Assembly: GCA_036008685.1 (NCBI GenBank)
Contig: DASYNF010000096.1
Location: 12,470 to 76,469 of the forward strand
Length of the DNA stretch: 64,000 bases
Source of the DNA: Actinomadura_C sp036008685
Lineage (GTDB): Bacteria; Actinomycetota; Actinomycetes; Streptosporangiales; Streptosporangiaceae
Direction: 5' to 3'
Within the stretch, counting starts at the first letter, position 1, and each line of letters opens with the position of its first letter. Positions 43,990 through 52,706 of the stretch are shown here, piece by piece. A program made the translations under genes and the position numbers. Under the pieces are notes generated by a model. That model was given only the letters and a program-made list of their open reading frames with translations, had not been told where the DNA came from and ran no database searches.

Positions 43990-46746
43990 CTAGCCCACGG
44001 AGGAGTAGGCCACGACCCCGCGGCGCATGGCGTCCATGGCCCGGCGGGCGGTGCCACGGATCCGGCTGCCCTCCGGCGCCGCGTCGGCCACCTGCCCAAG
44101 GAGGTCGAGGAGCTGTTTCACCGCCCGGACGAAGTCACCCGCCGTCAGATCCGTCTCGGTCAGCACGGCGTCGAGCTGCTGTCCCTTGGCCCACCGGAAG
44201 GCCGGCCAGGCGAATCCGAGATCCGGCTCGCGCAGGAACGAGACCCGGTTGTCCTTCTCGACCGACTCGAGGTCACCCCACAGCCGGATCATCGACGCCA
44301 GAGCCTCGCGGGCCGCACCCGGCGGCGTCTTCGGCGGAGTGGCATCGTCGGGTTGCCGTGATTCGTAGACCAGCGCGGAGACGCACGCGGCCAGCTCGGG
44401 CGGCGTCAGATCCTCCCAGATGCCGGCCCGCAGGCTCTCCGCGGTCAGCAGATCCAGCTCGGAGTAGATGCGGCCGAGGCGCCGGCCCTCCTCGGTGATG
44501 GTGTCGCCGTGGAGATAGCCGAGCTGTTCCAGGACCCCGCAGACCCGGTCGAAGGTCCGCGCGATCACCTGGGAACGGCTCTCCACGCGGTGGCGGAGGT
44601 TGGCGGTGTCACGCTCCAGCCGGAAGTAACGCTCCGCCCAGCGGGCATGATCCTCACGATCGGCGCAGGCATGGCTCGGATGCCGCCGGAGTTCCTCGCG
44701 CAGCCTGGTGATCTCTGGATCCTCGGCGGCGGAACCGCGCGAGGCGCGTGCCGGCTTGGCGTCGTCGCCCTCCTCCCCCATCTTGTCGCGCAGCGTGGAG
44801 GCGAGGTCTCGCCGATGCTGTGGTGAGCGGGAGCTGAACCACCGGGGAATGCGGATCTTTTCGACCGGCTCCACGGGCGCGGGGAAGTCCAGTACCGAGA
44901 GCCGCTTGACCTGGCGGTTGGCGGTGAGAACCAGCGGCGAGGGACCGTCGGACCGCTTGGTGAGCCCAGGTTCCAGCACGACCGCCGCTCCCGCTCGCCG
45001 GCCCGAGGGGACCATGATGACGTCGCCGGGCTTCAGCTGCTCGAGGGACCGGGCCGCATCGGCGCGGCGCGCCGACGAACGGGCCCGGACGAGCTCGGAC
45101 TCGCGGTCCGACAGGCGGCGGCGCAGTGCGGCGTATTCCATGAAGTCGCCGAGGTGGCAGGTCGCCGCCTCCTCGTAGCCGTCCAGGGCCTCCTCGTTCT
45201 TGTGGACCTGCCGGGCCAGCCCGACGACCGCGCGATCGGCCTGGAACTGTGCGAAGGACTCCTCCAGCAGCGTGCGGGCGCGTTCGCGTCCCACCGCGCC
45301 CACCAGGTTGACCGCCATGTTGTAGGACGGCCTGAAGCTCGAGTTGAGGGGGTAGGTCCGCGTGCTCGCGAGGCCGGCCACCGAGCCCGGGTCCACGCCG
45401 GGCGTCCAGACCACGACCGCGTGGCCCTCCACATCGATGCCGCGGCGCCCGGCCCGGCCGGTGAGCTGGGTGTATTCGCCCGGCGTCAGGTCGGCGTGCA
45501 CTTCGCCGTTCCACTTGTCCATCCGCTCGATCACGACCGAACGGGCCGGCATGTTGATGCCGAGGGCCAGGGTCTCGGTGGCGAAGACGGCCCTGATCAA
45601 CCCGCGGACGAACAGCTCCTCGACGATCTCCTTGAAGGTCGGGAGCATGCCCGCGTGGTGCGCGGCGATCCCGCGTTCGAGCCCGGCGACCCACTGGTCA
45701 TAGCCGAGGATCCACAGATCCTCCTCCGCGATGTCGGCGGTACGGACCTCGACGTGCGCGCGGATCTCCTCGGCCTGTTCCCTCGAGGTGAGCCGGAGCC
45801 CGGCGTTGAGGCACTGGGTGACGGCGGCGTCGCAGCCGGCGCGGCTGAAGATGAAGGTGATGCCCGGGAGCAGCCCGGCGCGATCCAGCCGTTCGATCAC
45901 ATCCGGCCGGCTCGGTGGCCGGAACCCGGCGGGACGTCCCTGCGGCCTCCTGCGGCCGTTGCGGCGGCTCTGGTTGATCTTTGCGCGCCGCACGTCGTCG
46001 AGGGCGATGCGCCGGAGCTCCGGATTGACCTTCACCCGCTCGTCCGGCTTACCCGAGGTGACGAACAGGTCGTACAACCGGGTGCCCACCAGCATGTGCT
46101 GCCACAGGGGGACCGGCCGATGCTCGTCGACGATCACGGCCGTCCGCCCCCGGACCTCCTGCAGCCACTCGCCGAACTCCTCGGCGTTGCTCACCGTGGC
46201 CGACAGCGCGACGATCCGGACGGACTCGGGGACGTGGATGATCACCTCTTCCCACACCGCCCCGCGGAAGCGGTTGGCGAGGTAGTGCACCTCGTCCATG
46301 ACCACATAGGCCAGCCCGGACAACGTCGGCGAGCCCGCGTAGAGCATGTTGCGCAGCACCTCGGTCGTCATCACGACGATGGGCGCTTCGCCATTGACGC
46401 TGTTGTCGCCCGTCAGCAGGCCGACCTGCTCGGGACCGTAGCGGTTGACCAGGTCGGCGTACTTCTGGTTCGACAGGGCCTTGATCGGCGTGGTGTAGAA
46501 GCACTTCTGGCGGTTGGCCAGTGCCAGGTGGACGCCGAACTCTCCCACGACCGTCTTGCCGGAACCGGTCGGTGCCGCGACGAGCACGCCCTGCCCGTCC
46601 TCGAGGGCTCGGCAGGCCTCGAGCTGGAAGGGATCCAGCTCGAAGTCGTACATTCCCTGGAAGTCCGTGAGTGCGACCCCGTTGTGCCGGGTGCGCTCAC
46701 GGTGCGCCGAGTATCGCTCGGCGGGGGACTTATCGAGGGAGGTCAT
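43990..46746 (-). CDS. helY: DEAD/DEAH superfamily 2 helicase, Ski2/Mtr4-like
   Basis: 918 residues. Walker A APTGSGKTVVGE, DEVHYLANR, SATVSNAEEF, and a C-terminal helicase domain with TETLALGINMPARSVV and QLTGRAGRRGIDVEGHAV; then a winged/arch region (residues about 480-880) typical of Ski2-like RNA helicases. HelY is the mycobacterial name of this family, conserved beside the Pup-proteasome and tat genes. ATG 46746 chosen; upstream codons add a non-family extension. It probably acts in RNA turnover. Confidence 0.93.
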   Translation of the reverse strand: MTSLDKSPAERYSAHRERTRHNGVALTDFQGMYDFELDPFQLEACRALEDGQGVLVAAPTGSGKTVVGEFGVHLALANRQKCFYTTPIKALSNQKYADLVNRYGPEQVGLLTGDNSVNGEAPIVVMTTEVLRNMLYAGSPTLSGLAYVVMDEVHYLANRFRGAVWEEVIIHVPESVRIVALSATVSNAEEFGEWLQEVRGRTAVIVDEHRPVPLWQHMLVGTRLYDLFVTSGKPDERVKVNPELRRIALDDVRRAKINQSRRNGRRRPQGRPAGFRPPSRPDVIERLDRAGLLPGITFIFSRAGCDAAVTQCLNAGLRLTSREQAEEIRAHVEVRTADIAEEDLWILGYDQWVAGLERGIAAHHAGMLPTFKEIVEELFVRGLIRAVFATETLALGINMPARSVVIERMDKWNGEVHADLTPGEYTQLTGRAGRRGIDVEGHAVVVWTPGVDPGSVAGLASTRTYPLNSSFRPSYNMAVNLVGAVGRERARTLLEESFAQFQADRAVVGLARQVHKNEEALDGYEEAATCHLGDFMEYAALRRRLSDRESELVRARSSARRADAARSLEQLKPGDVIMVPSGRRAGAAVVLEPGLTKRSDGPSPLVLTANRQVKRLSVLDFPAPVEPVEKIRIPRWFSSRSPQHRRDLASTLRDKMGEEGDDAKPARASRGSAAEDPEITRLREELRRHPSHACADREDHARWAERYFRLERDTANLRHRVESRSQVIARTFDRVCGVLEQLGYLHGDTITEEGRRLGRIYSELDLLTAESLRAGIWEDLTPPELAACVSALVYESRQPDDATPPKTPPGAAREALASMIRLWGDLESVEKDNRVSFLREPDLGFAWPAFRWAKGQQLDAVLTETDLTAGDFVRAVKQLLDLLGQVADAAPEGSRIRGTARRAMDAMRRGVVAYSSVG

Positions 46747-46795
46747 GTAGTCGAGCCTACGGTTTGGTACCGACCGATTCACACCCGGCCAGGGG

Positions 46796-47638
46796 TCAGC
46801 GAGCCTCGACTTCGTCGTCCAGGCGCAGCGGTGCCGCCTCGTCATCGGACAACCCGGCGTCCTCGTCCGGCCGGCGCCCCTTCCTGCGGTCGTTGAGGAA
46901 CGCCAGGAACGCGGCGATCTCGAACAGCAGGACGGTGGGAAGCGCCAGCGCCAGCATCGTGAACGGGTCGGCGCTGGGCGTCGCGACGGCCGCGAAGACG
47001 AAGATCCCGAAAACGATCATTCGCTGGGACTTGTGGATGCGATCGGAGGTGAGCACGCCGGCGAGGTTGAGCACCACCACGAACAGGGGGAGTTCGAACG
47101 TCAACCCGAAGATCAGCAACATGGCGAGCACGTAGCCGAGGTAGTGGTCGACGGTGATGAGCGCCGCCACGTCCTTGGGCGTGAAGCCGAGGAACAGGCT
47201 CAGGCCCTTGTCCACCGTGACGTAGGCGAGTGCGACCCCGACCGCGAACAGCGGGAGCGCGGCGCCGAGGAAGACGTAGGTCCAGCGCCGTTCCCTCTTG
47301 TACAACCCCGGGGCGACGAACGCCCACAGCTGGTAGAGCCAGACGGGGCTCGAGATCACCACTCCGATGATGAACCCGATCTTCAGCCGGAGGAAGAACG
47401 ACGAGAAGATCCCGTTGACCACCAGCGTGCACTTGCCCTGCTCGAGGGCGTGGGAGGCCGGCAGCGAGCAGTAGGGCTCCTTGAGGAACTCCCAGACCGG
47501 GGTGAAGACGATCCAGCCGATGATCGTGCCGACGAGCAACCCCAGCATGGCCTTGACGAGCCGGTTACGGAGCTCACGGAGATGCTCCATGAGCGGCATC
47601 CGGTCTGCCTCGTCGACCTGCCCGGTCTGCGGTTTCAT
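46796..47638 (-). CDS. tatC: Sec-independent translocase TatC
   Basis: 280 residues with six transmembrane segments. The N-terminal signature is MPLMEHLRELRNRLVKAMLGL; the periplasmic loop carries KIGFIIGVVISSPVWLYQLWAFVAPGLYKRERRW. TatC recognises the twin-arginine signal. ATG 47638 is chosen; a TTG at 47692 overlapping the tatA stop (TTGA) would add 18 residues and cannot be excluded. Immediately downstream of tatA. It serves exported proteins such as the RR-bearing NgcE-like lipoprotein in this window. Confidence 0.93.
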   Translation of the reverse strand: MKPQTGQVDEADRMPLMEHLRELRNRLVKAMLGLLVGTIIGWIVFTPVWEFLKEPYCSLPASHALEQGKCTLVVNGIFSSFFLRLKIGFIIGVVISSPVWLYQLWAFVAPGLYKRERRWTYVFLGAALPLFAVGVALAYVTVDKGLSLFLGFTPKDVAALITVDHYLGYVLAMLLIFGLTFELPLFVVVLNLAGVLTSDRIHKSQRMIVFGIFVFAAVATPSADPFTMLALALPTVLLFEIAAFLAFLNDRRKGRRPDEDAGLSDDEAAPLRLDDEVEAR

Positions 47639-47688
47639 CGGTAGCTGTCTGTTCTCGTCGGCTCGGCTCGGGATCGGTCCGGCGGCGC

Positions 47689-48027
47689 TCAAGAAGTGCG
47701 GCGGTCGCGCTCGGCCTCCGACAGCGGCAACCCGTTGATCGTGGTGCCGTCGCCCGTGCTCGGCGGGAGCTCACGCTGGGGCCGGTTCTGCTGGGCCGCG
47801 TGGTCGGCCTTGTCCTTGGCGTTGGCCGCGTCCGCCTGTGCCTTGGCGGCCTCGGTCTGAGCCTGCTGGGCCGGGTCCTCGTCGTCGCGCAGGCCCTTGG
47901 TCTCGGCCTTGAGGATCCGCGCCGACTTGCCCAGCGAGCGGGCCAGCTGGGGCAGCTTCGCCGATCCGAACAGGAGAAGGACCACCAGAAGAATGATCAA
48001 TATCTCGCTCGTGCCGAGACCAGCCAT
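47689..48027 (-). CDS. tatA: Sec-independent translocase TatA
   Basis: 112 residues. MAGLGTSEILIILLVVLLLFG is the single N-terminal helix; the amphipathic helix SAKLPQLARSLGKSARILK follows, then an Ala/Gln/Asp-rich disordered tail with repeated AKAQADAANAKDKAD. TatA oligomerises to form the translocation site after TatC binds substrate. It precedes tatC and follows the pafBC genes, the standard actinobacterial order. Confidence 0.95.
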   Translation of the reverse strand: MAGLGTSEILIILLVVLLLFGSAKLPQLARSLGKSARILKAETKGLRDDEDPAQQAQTEAAKAQADAANAKDKADHAAQQNRPQRELPPSTGDGTTINGLPLSEAERDRRTS

Positions 48028-48054
48028 GTCAACACCTCTTCAGCAGGGGTTTAC

Positions 48055-48285
48055 TCAGGACGATCGTACGCCGTCCGGATGAGTGTCCGGCTCGGCCGCG
48101 CGGCGAAGTGTCCGAAGTTCACTTCGCAGCGCCTTTTGTCTGGGCTCGAGCCGCCTTTTGGTCCGCTCCAGTTCACGCGCCAGCCCTTGTACGGCCAGGA
48201 AGACCTTGAACGCGCCCACCGCCAGGACGACGAGGCCGGCGAAGGCGACGCCGACGGACACCACAACCCACAGCACATCCGCCAC
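48055..48285 (-). CDS. small membrane protein with coiled coil, between pafC and tatA
   Basis: 76 residues: a hydrophobic N-terminal helix (ADVLWVVVSVGVAFAGLVVLAVGAFKVFLAV) and a charged, Arg/Leu/Glu-rich helix (GLARELERTKRRLEPRQKALRSELRTL) likely to be a coiled coil, then a short polar tail. Short proteins of this shape occur at this place next to pafC/tatA in related genomes. Function unknown. Confidence 0.8.
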   Translation of the reverse strand: MADVLWVVVSVGVAFAGLVVLAVGAFKVFLAVQGLARELERTKRRLEPRQKALRSELRTLRRAAEPDTHPDGVRSS

Positions 48286-48332
48286 CGTAGCGAATCACGG
48301 ATCCGAAGCACACCCCGATCACAGGGGTCCGG

Positions 48333-49292
48333 TCACACCGTGTCATAGAGGGCGAGGGCTCGCTCGGCATCGCCGCGGATCAGCGCGGCCACCTCCGGCG
48401 GCCCCACGACCCGGCCCTGATCTCCGAGCCGCAGAGCCAGGCCGCGCACCCAGCGGGTGTCGCGGGTCCGCAGCACCACTCGCAGCCGCCCTTCACCGAG
48501 GTCCTCCACGCTCTCACAGGGGTAGTAATCGGGGACCCAGCGGCCCGAGGGCGCCAGCTCCACCGTGACCGGCACGTCGTCGGGAGAGGGCCGGAACAGT
48601 CCGCGGTCCACGTCCACGGGCTCGGCATGGTCGGGGACCTGCGCCGCGACGTCCAGGATCGTCAGCTCCCCGATCCGGTCGAGGCGGAACAGCCGTACCG
48701 CCTCGGCGCGGCGGCACCAGCCCTCGAGATAGGACTGCCCCTCGACGAACAGCAGTCGCATCGGGTCGACGTCGCGCTCGGTGTTCTCGTCCCGCCCGGG
48801 GACGTAGTAGGTCAGATGGACCCGGCGGCCGCGGTCGATGGCCTCCCGCACCCGGGTCACCACGTCGCCGCGCGCGTCCACCTGTACCGACACCTGGTTG
48901 CTGACCGCCGCGGCCGCGGCTCCGGCCGCGGTCTCGAGCTTGGCGATCAGCCTGCTCAGCGCGTCGCGGTCCGGCAGGTCCGGGATCTCGGCGAGCATGC
49001 GCAGCGCCACGAGGAGCGCACTGGCCTCGTCCACGCCCAGGCGCAGCGGCCGCGCGATCGACTCCGCCTCGCTGACCGTGATCTCACCTCCCTCGTAGGA
49101 GAGGTCGATCGGGCAGTAGGGGTCGGGCGCGCGCAGTTCCACGCACCACAGCAGGTTGAGATCGTCGATCAGCTGCTTCTCGCTCACGCCGAAGGCCTCC
49201 GCGGCCACGGCCAGCGCGACCGAGTCGCGGCTGACGACATAGGGCACCAGCGCCAGCAGCCTGGTGAGCCGGTCGGTCGACGTCGTCGTCAT
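48333..49292 (-). CDS. pafC: WYL domain transcriptional regulator PafC
   Basis: 319 residues: an N-terminal winged helix (RLTRLLALVPYVVSRDSVALAVAAEAFGVSEKQLIDDLNLLW), a central WYL domain (RRVHLTYYVPGRDENTERDVDPMRLLFVEGQSYLEGWCRRAEAVRLFRLDRI) and a WCX-type C-terminal domain. With PafB it forms the DNA-damage activator that works without LexA in actinobacteria. ATG start, 31 bp after the pafB stop. Confidence 0.93.
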   Translation of the reverse strand: MTTTSTDRLTRLLALVPYVVSRDSVALAVAAEAFGVSEKQLIDDLNLLWCVELRAPDPYCPIDLSYEGGEITVSEAESIARPLRLGVDEASALLVALRMLAEIPDLPDRDALSRLIAKLETAAGAAAAAVSNQVSVQVDARGDVVTRVREAIDRGRRVHLTYYVPGRDENTERDVDPMRLLFVEGQSYLEGWCRRAEAVRLFRLDRIGELTILDVAAQVPDHAEPVDVDRGLFRPSPDDVPVTVELAPSGRWVPDYYPCESVEDLGEGRLRVVLRTRDTRWVRGLALRLGDQGRVVGPPEVAALIRGDAERALALYDTV

Positions 49293-49323
49293 GTCGCGTT
49301 CCTTCCCCGTACCCGCTCGTCCC

Positions 49324-50268
49324 TCATGCGAGGACCGCCTTGAGCTGCTGGATGACGGCCTCTCGGACGTCGGGGGGATCGAGGACCACCACGTCGTCGG
49401 CGAAGCGCGCCAGGTAGGGGGCGAACCGGTCGACCTCGTGGAACTCCAGGCGGGCCTGGTCCCAGGCGACGTCGACGGGGGTGATCTCCCGCGCCCGGCG
49501 GCGCAGCCCCTCGGCGGCGCCCTTGCGCAGCCGCACGGTGGCGATCCTGGGCTCGGCCGGGGGCTCGCCGCGGTCGAACGCGAGCCTGCGAACGTCCACG
49601 TCCGGCGGGACGGACACACTCCCCGCACGGCCGTCGGCCGCCACCTCGCCGAGGATACGGCTGAGGCGGAACACCCGGACGCCGTCCCGGTCGCGGTCGT
49701 GGCCGACGACGTACCAACGACCTCGCCGGCTCACGACGCCCCAAGGCTCCAGGTGACGCCGCCGCACGACCGCGCGGCCGACGCCCTGGTAGTCGAAGGC
49801 CACCGGCCGCCCGTCCCGCACGGCCTCCCACAGCGCCGGGAAGGCCGGCTCGTCGGTGTCGACCCGTGGCTCGATGCCGAGCGAGGCCGAACCGTCGGTG
49901 TCGATCCCGGCGGCCCGCAGCTTGAGCAGCGCGCCCGAGGCCGCTTCGGCCAGGCTGGCCCGCTGCCACACCCGGGCGGCCAGGCCCAGCACGGCCGCCT
50001 CGTCCGGGGCCAGGTGGAGTTCGGGGAGCTCGTAGGCCTGGGGCGGGATGCGGTAGCCGGTGTCCTCGTCGCCATCGGCGCCCACCTCCAGCGGAATGCC
50101 CAGCTCGCGGAGTTCTTCCTTGTCACGTTCGAACATCCGCTTGAACGCCTCATCGGAGTCCGGATATCCGGGCACCGCCCGGCGGATCTGCTCGGCCGTC
50201 AGATGACGACGGGTCGCGAGCAGGCAGACCACCAGGTTGAGCAGGCGCTCGGTCTTGCGCCGCGACAT
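49324..50268 (-). CDS. pafB: WYL domain transcriptional regulator PafB
   Basis: 314 residues with an N-terminal helix-turn-helix (KTERLLNLVVCLLATRRHLTAEQIRRAVPGYPDSDEAFKRMFERDKEELRELG), a WYL domain (VAFDYQGVGRAVVRRRHLEPWGVVSRRGRWYVVGHDRDRDGVRVFRLSRI) and a C-terminal WCX-like domain. PafB and PafC activate DNA-repair genes after damage. Start at ATG 50268; upstream in-frame codons are non-family. Just upstream, a 10-bp motif is repeated three times in tandem. Confidence 0.93.
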   Translation of the reverse strand: MSRRKTERLLNLVVCLLATRRHLTAEQIRRAVPGYPDSDEAFKRMFERDKEELRELGIPLEVGADGDEDTGYRIPPQAYELPELHLAPDEAAVLGLAARVWQRASLAEAASGALLKLRAAGIDTDGSASLGIEPRVDTDEPAFPALWEAVRDGRPVAFDYQGVGRAVVRRRHLEPWGVVSRRGRWYVVGHDRDRDGVRVFRLSRILGEVAADGRAGSVSVPPDVDVRRLAFDRGEPPAEPRIATVRLRKGAAEGLRRRAREITPVDVAWDQARLEFHEVDRFAPYLARFADDVVVLDPPDVREAVIQQLKAVLA

Positions 50269-50282
50269 CTCGCCACCACCTC

Positions 50283-50312
50283 TCCTTCGCGGTCCTTCGC
50301 GGTCCTTCGCGG
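50283..50312. repeat. triple tandem 10-bp repeat before pafB
   Basis: TCCTTCGCGG three times in perfect tandem (50283-50292, 50293-50302, 50303-50312), 15 to 44 bp before the pafB start, in the spacer with the divergent DUF3866 gene. The period is about one helical turn, so a protein could bind all three copies on one face. Could be an operator or slippage. Confidence 0.65.
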
Positions 50313-50376
50313 GACCGTCCCCCCGTAGTCCGGTGGGCCCGGCACCCGCACGCCCGGCTGACGCTACCCTCGCGAC

Positions 50377-51495
50377 GTGATCCGATGGCGCAAAGGCACC
50401 GTGGAAGTAGTACGCAGGCAGTGGCCGGGGGCGATCGAGCTGGAGGTCGTGGTCGAGGGGGACGGCCCCGCGACCCGGACCCGCCGAGCCCTCGCCTATC
50501 CGGCACTCGTCGGACGGCCTGAACCCGGTGACACCGTACTGCTGAATACGACCGCGTTGGACCTGGGTCTCGGAACCGGTGGCTATGCGATGGTGATCGC
50601 GGTCCCCGACCGGCTCCCGCCGGACCCCACCGGGCCGGGCCACCTGGTGAAGGCCCGCTACACGCCACTGCAGGCCACGGTCCTCGGCGCGGACGAACAG
50701 GATTCCCCGCACCACGGCCTGCTGGCCGACGCCGACTCCCTGGACGGCATGCCGGTCGTCGTCGCGGACCTGCACTCCGCCCTCCCACCCGTCCTCGCCG
50801 GGCTGCTCGAGGCCCGTCCGGGCACCAGGGTCGTCTATGTGATGCCCGACGGCGGCGCGCTGCCCGCGTGGTTCTCGATGTCCATCGCGCGGCTGAAGGA
50901 GGCGGGTGCACTGGCCGCGACCGTGACGGCCGGCCAGGCGTTCGGGGGCGACCTCGAGACGGTCACCGTGCACACCGGGCTCCTGGCGGCCCGGCTGGTT
51001 CTCGGCGCCGAGGTCGTCGTGCTCGCGCAGGGGCCGGGAAACCTGGGCACGGGGACCCGCTGGGGATTTTCCGGCGTCTCGGCCGGCGAGGCCGTCAACG
51101 CCACCGCCGTGCTCTCCGGCCGGCCGGTCGGATCCCTGCGGATCAGCGAGGGTGACCGGCGGGAGCGCCACCTCGGCGTCTCGCACCACAGCCTCACGGC
51201 CTATGGCCGCGTCGCTCTCGCGCCCGCTCAGATCGTCGTCCCCGACCTCCCGGGTGAGTTCGGCGCCCGGGTGCTGGAACAGGCGGCAACGCTGGAGGGC
51301 CGCCACGAACTGGTGCGCCTTCCGGTGGACGGCCTCGAGGACTCCCTCCGCAGGGCCGAGAAGGACTGGGGCGTGCGCCTGTCCACCATGGGGCGCCGGC
51401 TCGAGGAGGACCTCGCCTACTTCCTCGCCGCCGCCGCGGCCGGCCGGCACGCCGCGACGCTCCTGCCCGGGACACCGGACCGGCCGCCGGCCTGA
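50377..51495 (+). CDS. DUF3866 protein
   Basis: 372-residue DUF3866 protein, a conserved actinobacterial family of unknown function found next to the proteasome-accessory genes. Conserved stretches: IELEVVVEGDG, AIAYPALVGRPEPGDTVLLNTTALDLGLGTGGYAMV-like, VVVADLHSALPPVLAGL, VYVMPDGGALPAWFS, GPGNLGTGTRWGFSGVSAGEAVNA and RISEGDRRERHLGVSHHS. No membrane segment. GTG start, with TACCCT (50365-50370) six bases before it, so probably leaderless. Confidence 0.88.
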   Translation: MIRWRKGTVEVVRRQWPGAIELEVVVEGDGPATRTRRALAYPALVGRPEPGDTVLLNTTALDLGLGTGGYAMVIAVPDRLPPDPTGPGHLVKARYTPLQATVLGADEQDSPHHGLLADADSLDGMPVVVADLHSALPPVLAGLLEARPGTRVVYVMPDGGALPAWFSMSIARLKEAGALAATVTAGQAFGGDLETVTVHTGLLAARLVLGAEVVVLAQGPGNLGTGTRWGFSGVSAGEAVNATAVLSGRPVGSLRISEGDRRERHLGVSHHSLTAYGRVALAPAQIVVPDLPGEFGARVLEQAATLEGRHELVRLPVDGLEDSLRRAEKDWGVRLSTMGRRLEEDLAYFLAAAAAGRHAATLLPGTPDRPPA

Positions 51496-51609
51496 GCGTG
51501 CCGGCCGTGATCCTTCAGTGGCTCATACGACCGGCCGCACCGTCACTGTCGAAGGACGGGGACGGGCCCGATCGGAGGACGGGCGCGATGGGGTACGGGC
51601 CGGATGGCC

Positions 51610-52542
51610 TCAGTGGGCACCGACGATGTCGACGACGAAGACGAGTGTGTCGGTGCCCTTGATCCCGGCCTGCTTGAGCCCCTTGGAACCGTAGCCCCAG
51701 GCCGGCGGCACCACGAGCAGGACGCGGCTGCCGACCCGCTGGCCGACCAGGCCCAGGTCCCAGCCCTTGACGACCTGTCCCTTGCCGATCGTGGTGGAGA
51801 AGACCTGTCCCGTGCTCCACGAGGAGTCGAACACCCTGCCGTCGCGCCAGAACGCCCCGGTGTACTGAAGCGCGAGGAGCTGGCCCGGCCGCACGGGCTC
51901 GCCCGTCCCCTGGACGAGGGTGCGGAACCGCGGCTTCGCCGGCGGACTCGTGTGGGGCATGGTCACCGTCGGCGCCTGTCCCGGCCCGGCCGCGCCCACC
52001 TGCGGGAGCCGGGCGTCACCCTGGGGCAGCGCCTTGCCCTTGACGGCGGCGTTCTTGGGGTACGTCGCGACCACGTCGAGCACGAACACCAGCGAGTCAC
52101 CGGCCGTCACCTGCAGTTGCGGGTTGCCGGCGGCGCCATAGCCGTCCTTGGGCGGGATCACCGCCACGACCCGGCTCCCGACGCGCGTGCCCATGAGCGC
52201 CTTGTTCAGCCCCGGCACGAGCTTGCCCGAGGGGAACGCCCCGGGCTGCCCCCCTCCGGCATAGCTGCTGGCGATGAGCTTGTCACCGCTCTGGTTCCAG
52301 CGGTAGCCGACATAGTCGGCCACCACGAGATCGCCTTTGGCGATCTCGGCGCCCTTGCCCTCGATCGGCGTGGACACCTCGAGGCCGTCGCCGGGCTTGG
52401 ACTGGGGGAAACTCACATCGGGCTGGGTGCCGAAGGCGCCGGAGACCTTGACCGGAACGTCACCCCCGCCGCAGGCGGCGGCGAGCGGCAGCACCACGGC
52501 GAGGACTCCGGCCGCGGAGACAAAGGTCAGACGGCGGCGCAT
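51610..52542 (-). CDS. lipoprotein with two FKBP-type peptidyl-prolyl isomerase domains
   Basis: 310 residues. Lipoprotein signal MRRRLTFVSAAGVLAVVLPLAAACGGG with Cys about residue 24. Two FKBP modules follow: about 60-165 (GDLVVADYVGYRWNQSGDKLIASSY..., PGLNKALMGTRVGSRVVAVIPPKDGYG) and about 205-310 (LLALQYTGAFWRDGRVFDSSWSTGQ, VVKGWDLGLVGQRVGSRVLLVVPPAWGYG). It should fold exported proteins at the outer membrane surface. Commonly located between pafA and pafB. Both modules keep the isomerase-type WGYG motif, more clearly the second. Confidence 0.92.
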   Translation of the reverse strand: MRRRLTFVSAAGVLAVVLPLAAACGGGDVPVKVSGAFGTQPDVSFPQSKPGDGLEVSTPIEGKGAEIAKGDLVVADYVGYRWNQSGDKLIASSYAGGGQPGAFPSGKLVPGLNKALMGTRVGSRVVAVIPPKDGYGAAGNPQLQVTAGDSLVFVLDVVATYPKNAAVKGKALPQGDARLPQVGAAGPGQAPTVTMPHTSPPAKPRFRTLVQGTGEPVRPGQLLALQYTGAFWRDGRVFDSSWSTGQVFSTTIGKGQVVKGWDLGLVGQRVGSRVLLVVPPAWGYGSKGLKQAGIKGTDTLVFVVDIVGAH

Positions 52543-52706
52543 GGCTTCCCTTCGGGGGTGGAGAAACGCAGAGCGATCACCTTACCGGCTCGTCTGCGGC
52601 CCGCGACGGACCGTAGCCCGCCATGGCCCGGCACCTCGGACGACGGCACGGGCGTCCCGGAGCACCGCACCCGCCGGAGGCGGCGCGGGGTGCGTCCGGG
52701 GCCGGG

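Noticed and set aside
50283..50312. CRISPR-like array
   Set aside because: Only three directly adjacent 10-bp units without spacers; no cas genes.
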